This document shows, piece by piece, positions 1-6,801 of a stretch of 17,251 nt of DNA. Positions within the stretch are counted from its first letter, which is position 1. Each line of letters begins with the position of its first letter. The DNA is from UBA993 sp964389365 (GTDB taxonomy: Bacteria > Bacillota > Dethiobacteria > DTU022). A program made the translations under genes and the position numbers. The notes beneath the pieces were generated by a model. It had not been told where the DNA came from and ran no database searches. It saw only the letters and a program-made list of their open reading frames with translations. The stretch covers positions 1 through 17,251 of the forward strand of contig CAYMDO010000035.1 of assembly GCA_964389365.1 (NCBI GenBank). Direction: 5' to 3'.

Positions 1-22
1 GAGGGGCGGGGTGGGGGTGAGG
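1..22 (+). repeat. Partial GC-rich palindromic intergenic repeat (tail end)
   Basis: The window opens inside a copy of the repeat found in many gaps here. Only the G-rich right arm and its GGGTGAGG-like tail are present. The same GGGGTGGGGGTG string occurs, inverted, just upstream of radA. The left arm lies outside the window. Confidence 0.6.
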
Positions 23-97
23 TTTTTAGATCGACTGACCTTGCCTCCAAACCCCTATTTTGAAGTAAGAAAACTAAAATAGAAAGGAGGCTGATCG

Positions 98-1036
98 ATG
101 ACCACAATCTTCTTTGCAACCGACGTTCACGGTTCGGAGATTTGCTGGAAGAAATTTATTAACGCCGGTAAATTTTACAATGCCGATATCCTGGTTTTAG
201 GCGGCGATATGACCGGCAAAGCCCTGGTGCCTTTTATCCGCGACAGCAAGGGGATGTATAAGGTTAATTTTCTCGAGGAAGAAATGCTGCTCGACGATGA
301 AGGCAAAGCCCGGATGATGAAAAACATTTCCGACCGCGGTTACTACCCCCTTGATTTGACCGATGATGAATTTGAAGAGCTGAACGCCGACCAGGAAAAA
401 GTAGAAAAGATATTTGTCAAGCATGTCCTTGATATGGCCGGGCGCTGGGTGGCATTCGCCGACGAAAAGCTTGCCGGCACCGGGATCAGGTGTTTTGTAT
501 GCCCCGGTAACGATGATATGTTTGAGATCGACGCCGTTTTGGAAAGCTCGAAAAGCATTACCATGGCTGAGGGGAAAATCCTCGACCTTGACGGGCATTA
601 CAACATGCTCAGCACCGGCTGGTCCAACCCCACGCCCTGGGACACCCACCGCGAATGCAGCGAGGAGGAGATCGCAGCCAAGATCGAAGCTATGGCCTCC
701 GGGGTGGAAGATATCGACCGCTGTGTTTTTAACCTGCATGCACCGCCTTTTGGTTCGGGCCTGGACGAGGCGCCCGAGCTTGACGAAAACTTGAGGCCCA
801 AGTACGCCGGCCGCTCGCTGATTCCGGTCGGCAGCACGGCCGTGCGCGACGCTATCTTAAAGCACCAGCCTCCGCTGGCCCTGACCGGGCATATCCACGA
901 AGGCCGCGGCATCAAGCGGATGAAAAAAACTTTTGTCGTAAACCCCGGCAGCTCGTACGAGCAGAGCACGCTGCTCGGGGCTATTATCGAGATGGACAAG
1001 AAAGGGGTCACCAAGTACATCCTGACCTCGGGCTGA
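98..1036 (+). CDS. Calcineurin-like metallophosphoesterase
   Basis: A 312-residue cytoplasmic protein with the signature order of the calcineurin-like phosphoesterase superfamily: DVH at residues 9-11, GGD at 35-37, GND at 137-139, an NLH histidine at 214 and GHIH at 264-267. These residues normally bind a two-metal centre that hydrolyses phosphomono- or diesters; the substrate cannot be read from the sequence. About 100 residues separate the GGD and GND motifs, more than in compact members, and this insert is charged and probably helical (about 55-115). There is no signal peptide or membrane segment. The ATG follows an AAAGGAGG ribosome site at 82-88 with good spacing. It lies 125 bp upstream of a nucleotidyltransferase-like gene in the same direction. 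Fold and metal-site assignment are firm, physiological role unknown. Confidence 0.9.
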   Translation: MTTIFFATDVHGSEICWKKFINAGKFYNADILVLGGDMTGKALVPFIRDSKGMYKVNFLEEEMLLDDEGKARMMKNISDRGYYPLDLTDDEFEELNADQEKVEKIFVKHVLDMAGRWVAFADEKLAGTGIRCFVCPGNDDMFEIDAVLESSKSITMAEGKILDLDGHYNMLSTGWSNPTPWDTHRECSEEEIAAKIEAMASGVEDIDRCVFNLHAPPFGSGLDEAPELDENLRPKYAGRSLIPVGSTAVRDAILKHQPPLALTGHIHEGRGIKRMKKTFVVNPGSSYEQSTLLGAIIEMDKKGVTKYILTSG

Positions 1037-1161
1037 GCAATAATGCTGCAGCCCGGCATTAACGCGCGCGGGCTTAGTGCCGCCCCGCAGCCCCGCTTCC
1101 GCTGAAGGGCGCCGGGAGGGGGGCGGTTTGCGGCGGATGTGCTGGAAGGAGGAAGAGTTCT

Positions 1162-1929
1162 GTGGATATTTATACTGGTAAAGATGCCGGTGAATTTATA
1201 GATGAAGCGAAAAAAATCATCGCCGGCGCAGAAGCCAAAGGGGCCCCGCTGCGGCTGATCGGCGCCCTGGCCTTTCACCTGCATTGTTCCGAATACCGGC
1301 ACATCCATAAAAAATGGGGCCGGATTTTTACCGACACCGATTTTGTGGCCCGCAGCGAGCACCAGAAACAGATCATCGAAACTTACCGCGAGCTGGGCTA
1401 CCGGGACGACGAGATGATCACCACCCTGTACGGCAGCGACCGGCTGGTCTTCGATAACCCGGAAACGGGGATGCACTCGGACATCTTTTTCGACAAGCTC
1501 GATTTCTGCCATGTCCTGCCGCTGCGTGACCGCCTGGCCGTTGACGGACTGACCATCCCGCTGGCTGAGCTGTTCCTGGAAAAGATGCAGATCGTGGAAA
1601 TCAACGAAAAAGACCTGGTCGACACGATGATGCTGCTGGCAGAGCACCCGGTGGGGGAGAGCGACCATGAAACAATAAACGCGCCGATTATTGCCGGCGT
1701 GCTGGCCGCAGAGTGGGGCTTCTGGCGCACGGTAACCGGCAACGTGGAAAAGCTGCTTGCCCTGAACACCAAAAGCGGCCTCTTTGGCGCGGCGGAAAAA
1801 CAGCTGATCGCCGGACGGGCGGCAGAAATACTGACATCCGCGGACAGGGAGCCGAAATCGCTGGCCTGGAAAATGCGCAGTAAAATCGGCGACAAAGTCA
1901 AATGGTACAAAGACGTAGATGAACTGTAA
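1162..1929 (+). CDS. Nucleotidyltransferase-fold protein (AbiEii-like clan)
   Basis: A 255-residue soluble protein that resembles the stand-alone nucleotidyltransferase-fold proteins related to the AbiEii/DUF1814 clan. The visible core is LIGALAFHLH (near residue 32), then TDTDFVA with acidic residues D58 and D60, then HSDIFFDKLDFCH with D107. These would be the metal-binding aspartates of the Pol-beta-like fold. A later block, LAELFLEKMQIVEINEKDL, is the conserved helix found after the core in this group. It starts with GTG after an AAGGAGGA ribosome site at 1146-1153. No antitoxin-like AbiEi partner is next to it, so a TA role is not supported. It ends 24 bp before the ferredoxin gene and may be in the same transcript as the redox genes. 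What it modifies is unknown. Confidence 0.65.
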   Translation: MDIYTGKDAGEFIDEAKKIIAGAEAKGAPLRLIGALAFHLHCSEYRHIHKKWGRIFTDTDFVARSEHQKQIIETYRELGYRDDEMITTLYGSDRLVFDNPETGMHSDIFFDKLDFCHVLPLRDRLAVDGLTIPLAELFLEKMQIVEINEKDLVDTMMLLAEHPVGESDHETINAPIIAGVLAAEWGFWRTVTGNVEKLLALNTKSGLFGAAEKQLIAGRAAEILTSADREPKSLAWKMRSKIGDKVKWYKDVDEL

Positions 1930-1953
1930 CAATATCAGAAACGAGGTATGCCG

Positions 1954-2376
1954 ATGTACTACATAAGAAGCGAGTTTGATTTATGCACCGGCTGCGGCTC
2001 CTGCCTTCTTGCCTGTTCGAACAGGGCAGCCGGCGGCTACAACCCGCGGCTGGCCCGCATGATCGTATCAAGCGAAAGGGAAAACCTGGTAAACCGGCAG
2101 GTCGTCTGCCTGCAGTGCGAAAACCCCTACTGCCTGAACTCCTGCCCCTTCGGGGCAATCAGCAGGCCTGCAGAAACCGGCGTTGTGCTGGTCGACAAGG
2201 ATACCTGCACCGGCTGCGGCAGCTGTGTAGACGCCTGCCCCGACCGGATGATCCGGCTTGACGGGAACCGCCGGGCCGATAAATGCGACCTCTGCGGGGG
2301 GGAGCCACTCTGCGTAAAATACTGCGCTCCCGGGGCCCTTAAACTGGTCGAAAAGAAGGGGGCGGTGGTCAGTTGA
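1954..2376 (+). CDS. Four-cluster [4Fe-4S] ferredoxin, partner of the AOR
   Basis: A 140-residue iron-sulfur protein with 16 cysteines in four groups: CTGCGSCLLAC (11-21), CLQCENPYCLNSC (52-64), CTGCGSCVDAC (85-95) and CDLCGGEPLCVKYC (111-124). This is the pattern of the HycB/DmsB/CooF class of electron-transfer subunits that carry four [4Fe-4S] clusters, here the short form. Its stop codon overlaps the TTG start of the aldehyde:ferredoxin oxidoreductase gene, so it very probably passes electrons to or from that enzyme. An ATG at 1948 directly abuts the GAGGT ribosome site at 1943-1947, so the ATG at 1954, six bases further on, is the better start. No Tat signal or membrane segment is visible; it should be cytoplasmic. 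Family assignment is secure, the partnership rests on gene overlap. Confidence 0.9.
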   Translation: MYYIRSEFDLCTGCGSCLLACSNRAAGGYNPRLARMIVSSERENLVNRQVVCLQCENPYCLNSCPFGAISRPAETGVVLVDKDTCTGCGSCVDACPDRMIRLDGNRRADKCDLCGGEPLCVKYCAPGALKLVEKKGAVVS

Positions 2377-4229
2377 GCGCCTACACGGGTAAACTGTTAT
2401 ATGTCGATTTAAGCGGCGGCACGAGCCGCGAGCTGGACCTAAACCCGGAACTGGCGAAATACTTTGTCGGCGGCAAAGGTTTCGGGGCAAAAATCCTCTA
2501 TGACCTCCTGCCGCCCGGCTGCGATCCCCTGTCCGCGCAAAACATCCTGATGTTTATGCCGGGCCCGGTTACCGGCACCCTGGCCCCGGCTTTCAGGGGC
2601 TGCGTGGTTACCAAATCCCCGCTGACCGGAGCCTTTGCCGACTCCTACTTCGGCGGCCATTTTGCGCAGGAGATCCGCTACTGCGGTTACGACGGGCTGA
2701 TCATCACCGGTAAAGCGAAAGAGCCGTCCTACCTGTACATCAGCGACGGCAGGGTTGAGTTTAAACCGGCCGCAGGCATCTGGGGCCTCAGCACCTTCGC
2801 CGCGGTTGAGGCAATCCGCGCCGATCTCGGCGACGTTACTGTAAAAACCGCCTGCATCGGGCCTGCCGGGGAGAAACTGGTTTCCTTTGCCCTGATCAAC
2901 TGCGAGTATAACCGCCATGCCGGGCGGGCAGGCACCGGCGCGGTAATGGGTTCAAAAAATTTGAAAGCGGTGGCCCTGCGCGGCAGCAAAACGGTGGTCC
3001 CTGCGGATCCGGCCGGTTTTGCCGCAGCCGTCGACCAGGCATACCGCGAACTGGCAGAAGACGAAACGATTCGCTCGTTTACAGTTGACGGCACCGCAGG
3101 ATCGATCGACTTTTCCAACGACGAGCAGCTGCTGCCAACCTGCAACTACAGTAACGGCCGGTTTGAGGGCGCTTCCGGCCTGAACGCCGAATCGCAGCGC
3201 AGGCATTTCTGGCTGCGCAATGTGGCCTGTGCCGGCTGCCCCATCGCCTGCGGCAAAGTGGGGCTGATCAAAACCGGCCGCCACAAGCAGATGGTGTCTG
3301 ACATCGTCGAATACGAAACTGCCGCGATGGTTGGCAGCAACCTGGGCATCGGCAATGTCCGCGAGGTGGCGTACCTGGTTAAAAAATGCGACGCCCTTGG
3401 CCTGGACGGCATGTCAGCCGGGGGGGTGGCCGGGTTTGCGATCGAAGCCTACCAAAAAGGGCTGATCACGGCTGCGGATACCGGCGGCGTTGAACTAAAG
3501 TTTGGCGATGCCGGCTCGGTTGACTACCTGCTTGAAGCAATCGCCTCGCGCAGCGGTTTGGGCGACCTGCTGGCGCGCGGGGTAAAAGCAGCCGCGGCCG
3601 GCCTGGGCGGCGGCGCCGCCGATTTCGCCGTTCATGTAAAAGGGCTGGAGAGCCCCGCCTGGGGCCCGCGCAGCGTGCCCGGCATGGGGCTGGCTTTGGC
3701 TACTGCCGACCGCGGCGGTTGCCACCAGCGCGCCTTCCCGATACTTTACGAATGCGGCGGCGAATGGGAAGGCAAGCCGGTCGACCGGCTCGGCATTGAC
3801 GGCAAAGGCAGGATCGTGGCCCGCCTGCAGAATTACCTTGCCGCCCTCGACACCCTGGTCAAGTGCGATTTCGGCCAGTACGGGGTAAAAGATACCACCT
3901 ACGCCCGCCTGCTGGAAACGGCGGTGGGCGAAGAATATAGCGCCGAAAAGCTGATGCTGCTCGGCGAGCGCGTCTGGAACCAGGTACGGCTGTTCAACCT
4001 GCGCGAGGGCTTTACCAGGGCTGATGATACATTGCCGAAACGCTTTACCGGCGAGCCGCTGCCCGCAGGCCCCTATGCCGGGGCGCTCATCGCGCCGGGC
4101 GACCTGAGCCTGATGCTCGACGAATACTACGCCGCCCGCGGCTGGAACCCGGAAGGCCGCCCGACTGCCGAAAAGCTGAACCAACTCGGCCTGGAGAAAC
4201 TGTCGAAGCTGATTGAAATTACAAAGTAA
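2373..4229 (+). CDS. aor: Tungsten-containing aldehyde:ferredoxin oxidoreductase
   Basis: A 618-residue enzyme of the AOR family, which oxidises aldehydes to carboxylates, or reduces acids, with ferredoxin and a tungsten bis-pyranopterin cofactor. The N-terminal AOR_N domain starts at residue 3 (YTGKLLYVDLSGG) and includes FVGGKGFGAKILYDL. The [4Fe-4S] ligands are C286, C289 and C293 in CAGCPIAC, with C498 in LDTLVKC as the fourth. DALGLD at 340-345 is the first DxxGLD pterin motif; DTLVKC around C498 corresponds to the second. EYETAAMVGSNLGIGN is the conserved core helix. Length is typical of the family (about 600). The start is TTG at 2373, inside the ferredoxin stop region, so translation is likely coupled. 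The cognate aldehyde is not readable from sequence; an alcohol dehydrogenase downstream suggests short-chain alcohol and aldehyde metabolism. Confidence 0.93.
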   Translation: MSAYTGKLLYVDLSGGTSRELDLNPELAKYFVGGKGFGAKILYDLLPPGCDPLSAQNILMFMPGPVTGTLAPAFRGCVVTKSPLTGAFADSYFGGHFAQEIRYCGYDGLIITGKAKEPSYLYISDGRVEFKPAAGIWGLSTFAAVEAIRADLGDVTVKTACIGPAGEKLVSFALINCEYNRHAGRAGTGAVMGSKNLKAVALRGSKTVVPADPAGFAAAVDQAYRELAEDETIRSFTVDGTAGSIDFSNDEQLLPTCNYSNGRFEGASGLNAESQRRHFWLRNVACAGCPIACGKVGLIKTGRHKQMVSDIVEYETAAMVGSNLGIGNVREVAYLVKKCDALGLDGMSAGGVAGFAIEAYQKGLITAADTGGVELKFGDAGSVDYLLEAIASRSGLGDLLARGVKAAAAGLGGGAADFAVHVKGLESPAWGPRSVPGMGLALATADRGGCHQRAFPILYECGGEWEGKPVDRLGIDGKGRIVARLQNYLAALDTLVKCDFGQYGVKDTTYARLLETAVGEEYSAEKLMLLGERVWNQVRLFNLREGFTRADDTLPKRFTGEPLPAGPYAGALIAPGDLSLMLDEYYAARGWNPEGRPTAEKLNQLGLEKLSKLIEITK

Positions 4230-4413
4230 AATTATATTAAGCAATGTTTTATCTGGCAGACATAGATGAGAATAGTTACTGAAGGTTTGACACTAAAGAA
4301 GCTGTGATTTTACCAGCTGATGAAAAAAGTCCCCTCTCCCCTTGAGGGAGAGGGCCAGGGTGAGGGGTAATTTTCAACAAGAATCAACTATTTATATAAG
4401 GAGGAACACTTAA
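4230..4413. other. Gap between AOR and alcohol dehydrogenase genes
   Basis: A 184-bp gap with a palindromic repeat at 4331-4367 and the AAGGAGG ribosome site of the next gene at 4398-4404. A TTGACA box lies at 4287-4292, but no convincing -10 box follows at the right distance. No U-tailed terminator is present, so read-through from the AOR gene is possible. Confidence 0.5.
4331..4367 (+). repeat. GC-rich palindromic intergenic repeat, single copy with tail
   Basis: The sequence reads CCCCTCTCCC, a CTTGA loop, GGGAGAGGG, then CCAGGGTGAGGGG. The two arms pair as a hairpin of about 9-10 bp and the GGGTGAGGGG tail follows. It is the same element as the copies at 6460-6795, 11905-12066 and 15583-15620. 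Confidence 0.85.
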
Positions 4414-5583
4414 ATGAAAGACCTGCAAAAACTGCACTACTTTGAAGTGCCGACCGTTATGAAACACGCCCTGGGCGCCGTCAGCCACCTGCCGGCGGAA
4501 CTTGAGCTGCTGGGGGTTAAAAAGCCGCTGATCGTCACCGACCAGGGCGTGGTCGGGGCCGGCCTGCTCGACCGGGTAACAAAGCCCCTGAAAGACGCCT
4601 CGGCCGGCTTCGTCCTCTACGACCAGGTAGTTTTCAACCCGCCGCTGGCCACCGTCGCCGCCGGGACCGAAATGTACCAAAAAAACGGCTGCGACGGCCT
4701 GATCGCCCTGGGCGGCGGCAGCGCGATGGACTGCGCCAAGGCGATCGGGGTGGAAATTGCCCACGGCGAGCCGGTTTTGGAATACGAGTGCGCGGAAGGT
4801 AAAAAAGAGCTGAGCAGGCGCATCCCGCCGCTGGCCTGCATCCCGACCACCGCCGGCACCGGCAGCGAAGTAACCCTCTGGGCGGTGATCACCGACCCGG
4901 CGCGCCAGTACAAGTTTAACGTCGGCGGCCCCCTGATTGCGGCGCACCTGGCCCTGGTTGACCCGCTGCTGCACCTGTCGCTTCCGGCTGAAGTAACCGC
5001 CGGGACCGGCATGGATGCCCTCTGCCACGCCGTGGAGTGCTACACCTGCGCGTACGCCCAGCCGGCTACCGACGCCGTGGCGCTGCTCGCCATCGAATAC
5101 GCCGGCAAATACCTGCGCCGCGCCGTAGCCTACGGCCAGGATGTGGAAGCGCGCTACTACATGGCGATGAGCGCCATGCTGGCCGGCCTCTCCTACGGGG
5201 CTGAAAGCGCCGGGGCGGTCCACGCCATAACCCAGACCATGGGCGGCATCTTCCCGGTCCATCACGGCATCGCGGTCGGGTCAACCCTGGTGCCGGTCAT
5301 GGAGTACAACTGGATGGGCGAGCCGGCCAAGTATGCCCGCATGGCGCTGGCCTTAGGCGTGCCGACCTTCGGCATGACCGAGCGCGAGGCGGCGATGGCT
5401 GCCGTTGAAGCGGTGCGCGAACTGGCGGAAGATATCGGCATCCCGAAACTGGGCGGGCTCGGCATTAAGGAGTCGGACGTCCCGCGCCTGGCCCGGGAAG
5501 CCTTCAACGACCCGCAGACCATCGGCAACCCGCGCGACCTGACCGTTGAGGCCTACGAGCAGATCTACCGCCGCGCGCTTTAG
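4414..5583 (+). CDS. Iron-containing (group III) alcohol dehydrogenase
   Basis: A 389-residue NAD(P)-dependent dehydrogenase of the Fe-ADH family, interconverting primary alcohols and aldehydes; related enzymes include butanol and 1,3-propanediol dehydrogenases. The N-terminal Rossmann-like part carries GGGSAMDCAKAIG (near residue 100), the nucleotide motif of the family, followed by TTAGTGSEVT. The metal ligands are D201 and H205 in DALCHAVE, H270 in GAVHAITQTMGG and H284 in HHGIAVG; all four are present. Length is normal. ATG follows an AAGGAGG ribosome site at 4398-4404. It is encoded 184 bp after the AOR gene and closed by a terminator at 5604-5638. Together the two enzymes could link alcohol and carboxylate pools to NAD(P)H and ferredoxin. 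Substrate specificity is not evident from sequence. Confidence 0.92.
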   Translation: MKDLQKLHYFEVPTVMKHALGAVSHLPAELELLGVKKPLIVTDQGVVGAGLLDRVTKPLKDASAGFVLYDQVVFNPPLATVAAGTEMYQKNGCDGLIALGGGSAMDCAKAIGVEIAHGEPVLEYECAEGKKELSRRIPPLACIPTTAGTGSEVTLWAVITDPARQYKFNVGGPLIAAHLALVDPLLHLSLPAEVTAGTGMDALCHAVECYTCAYAQPATDAVALLAIEYAGKYLRRAVAYGQDVEARYYMAMSAMLAGLSYGAESAGAVHAITQTMGGIFPVHHGIAVGSTLVPVMEYNWMGEPAKYARMALALGVPTFGMTEREAAMAAVEAVRELAEDIGIPKLGGLGIKESDVPRLAREAFNDPQTIGNPRDLTVEAYEQIYRRAL

Positions 5584-5603
5584 ATTTAAACCTTTCTATC
5601 ATG

Positions 5604-5638
5604 AAGAGGGGCAGTTTTTATACTGCCTCTTTTCTTTT
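5604..5638 (+). terminator. Rho-independent terminator of the alcohol dehydrogenase gene
   Basis: AAGAGGGGCAGT (5604-5615) pairs with ACTGCCTCTTTT (5622-5633) over 12 bp with two G-U pairs and a six-base loop. A run rich in T follows. It lies 20 bp after the stop codon. Confidence 0.85.
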
Positions 5639-5652
5639 AATTAAAACTTTAG

Positions 5653-5658
5653 TATAAT
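5653..5658 (+). promoter_or_regulatory. Putative -10 box of the mazEF promoter
   Basis: A perfect TATAAT lies 30 bp before the mazE start, just after the upstream terminator. The -35 region (around 5630-5636, T-rich) is weak, so this call rests on the -10 box and position. MazE-type antitoxins commonly repress their own promoter. Confidence 0.45.
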
Positions 5659-5687
5659 CATTGTAGATACATGCGGAGGTGTTCACA

Positions 5688-5933
5688 ATGATGGTAAAGG
5701 TATTAAAGTGGGGAAACAGTTTGGCCTTAAGAATACCGAAGGCTTTTGCGAGGGAAATAGAAATCGAAGAAAACAGCAGTGTAAATCTTACTCTTATTGA
5801 TGGGAAGATTAGTGTAGAACCGGTTGGCATGAAATACGAGTATAAGCTGGACGAACTAATTGAACAAGTTAATGAAAATAACTTGCACTGCGAGTACGAT
5901 ACCGGTAAACCAAGAGGCAAAGAAGTATGGTAG
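5688..5933 (+). CDS. mazE: MazE/AbrB-type antitoxin
   Basis: An 81-residue protein with an N-terminal swapped-hairpin AbrB/MazE DNA-binding domain, seen as VKVLKWGNSLALRIPKAF followed by short beta strands (SVNLTLIDGKISVEPV). The C-terminal half (about 48-81) is acidic and would wrap the toxin. A GTG at 5679 overlaps the GGAGGT ribosome site at 5675-5680; ATG at 5688, seven bases after it, is the likely start. The gene overlaps the MazF toxin frame by 7 bp, the usual antitoxin-first layout. The DNA is visibly more AT-rich than neighbouring metabolic genes, as expected of a mobile TA module. Confidence 0.88.
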   Translation: MMVKVLKWGNSLALRIPKAFAREIEIEENSSVNLTLIDGKISVEPVGMKYEYKLDELIEQVNENNLHCEYDTGKPRGKEVW

Positions 5934-6271
5934 GCAGCTTAGAATACATACCCCGCAGAGGCGACCTGGTTTGGATAGGCTTTTCTCCTCAACCAGGATA
6001 TGAGCAGTCCGGCAGGCGTCCGGCAATCTGTATCTCACCTGAAAAATATAATCAAGCAGTGGGTCTCGCAATATTTTGCCCCATTACTTCTGCAACAAAA
6101 GGATACCCGTATGAAGTATTACTTCCATCAAATTTAACAATAACCGGGGTGGTGTTATCAGATCAAGTGAAAAGTTTAGACTGGCAAACCCGTGAGGTAA
6201 AATTTATAGAACAAATTCCTGAAAACGTAGTGTCTGATATTCTGGCAAAACTTCACACCTTGATTAAATAA
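5927..6271 (+). CDS. mazF: MazF/PemK-type endoribonuclease toxin
   Basis: A 114-residue toxin of the MazF/PemK/ChpA family, which cleaves single-stranded RNA at short motifs and stops growth when its antitoxin is lost. It shows the family blocks in order: RRGDLVWIGFSPQPGYEQSG, then RRPAICIS (R31 in the GxRP position), CPITSATKGYPYEV with T54/S55 at the second catalytic position, and LSDQVKSLDWQTR. Nothing is truncated and the key residues are present, so it is probably active. It overlaps the antitoxin gene by 7 bp, implying translational coupling. No terminator is seen after it; the next 190 bp lead to a repeat array. Confidence 0.92.
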   Translation: MVGSLEYIPRRGDLVWIGFSPQPGYEQSGRRPAICISPEKYNQAVGLAIFCPITSATKGYPYEVLLPSNLTITGVVLSDQVKSLDWQTREVKFIEQIPENVVSDILAKLHTLIK

Positions 6272-6459
6272 ACACCATTCTGAAAAAGCATATTTTTATT
6301 TTCACATCCATCTGATAGTGAGGCTGGCTCAATGAAGCCTTATTAAAGATCTCTCCCCGGGCATCGAATCAATACGACTCACTTTGCTGCTAAATGTTGG
6401 TATTGGCAATTTCTCCCTCCGTCAATTCTGCCTGAGGCATTGGCAAAATTCTCTTAACA
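6272..6459. other. Gap after mazF without recognisable gene
   Basis: These 188 bases contain no frame of interest, no clear promoter and no terminator. The sequence is mixed in composition and leads directly into the palindromic repeat array. Confidence 0.5.
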
Positions 6460-6795
6460 CCCTCTCCCCCGGGGGGAGAGGGGGAAGGTCGATTTGTACA
6501 CCTCAACGCTCGCCTGAACACCCTCTCCCCTGGCGGGAGGGGGGGCAGTGCTGACACCGTTGGTTATGCGTTAGCAACACCCTCTCCCCCGGGGGGAGGG
6601 GGGGGCAGTGCTGACACCGTTGGTTATGCGTTAGCAACACCCTCTCCCCCGGCGGGAGGGGGGGCAGTGCTGACACCGTTGGTTATGCGTTAGCAACTCC
6701 CTCTCCCCCGGGGGGAGAGGGGGCAGTGCTGACACCGTTGGTTATGCGTTAGCAACACCCTCTCCCCCGGGGGGAGAGGGGCGGGGTGAGGGGGT
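6460..6795 (+). repeat. Array of six palindromic hairpin repeats, four with identical 34-bp linkers
   Basis: Six copies of CCCTCTCCCCCGGGGGGAG-type palindromes begin near 6460, 6520, 6580, 6640, 6699 and 6758. From 6545 the array is strictly tandem: GCAGTGCTGACACCG marks unit starts at 6545, 6605, 6664 and 6723, giving periods of 60, 59 and 59 bp. Linkers are identical apart from one base, while the loops and G-runs vary slightly. The first linker (6483-6518) is a different sequence. Only the last hairpin carries the GGGGCGGGGTGAGGGGG tail (6779-6795). The array ends 6 bp before the radA stop codon. Confidence 0.9.
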
Positions 6796-6801
6796 AAAAT
6801 A

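Noticed and set aside
598..1932. Long - strand frame of 444 codons
   Set aside because: It is antisense to two well-supported genes with family motifs and has no recognisable domains; a high-GC shadow frame.
4287..4316. Promoter for the alcohol dehydrogenase gene
   Set aside because: The TTGACA box is good, but no acceptable -10 box follows at 16-18 bp, and the gap also contains a repeat.
6460..6795. CRISPR-like array
   Set aside because: The segments between hairpins are identical to one another rather than unique, unit length is 59-60 bp overall, and no cas gene is nearby. It is a tandem repeat.
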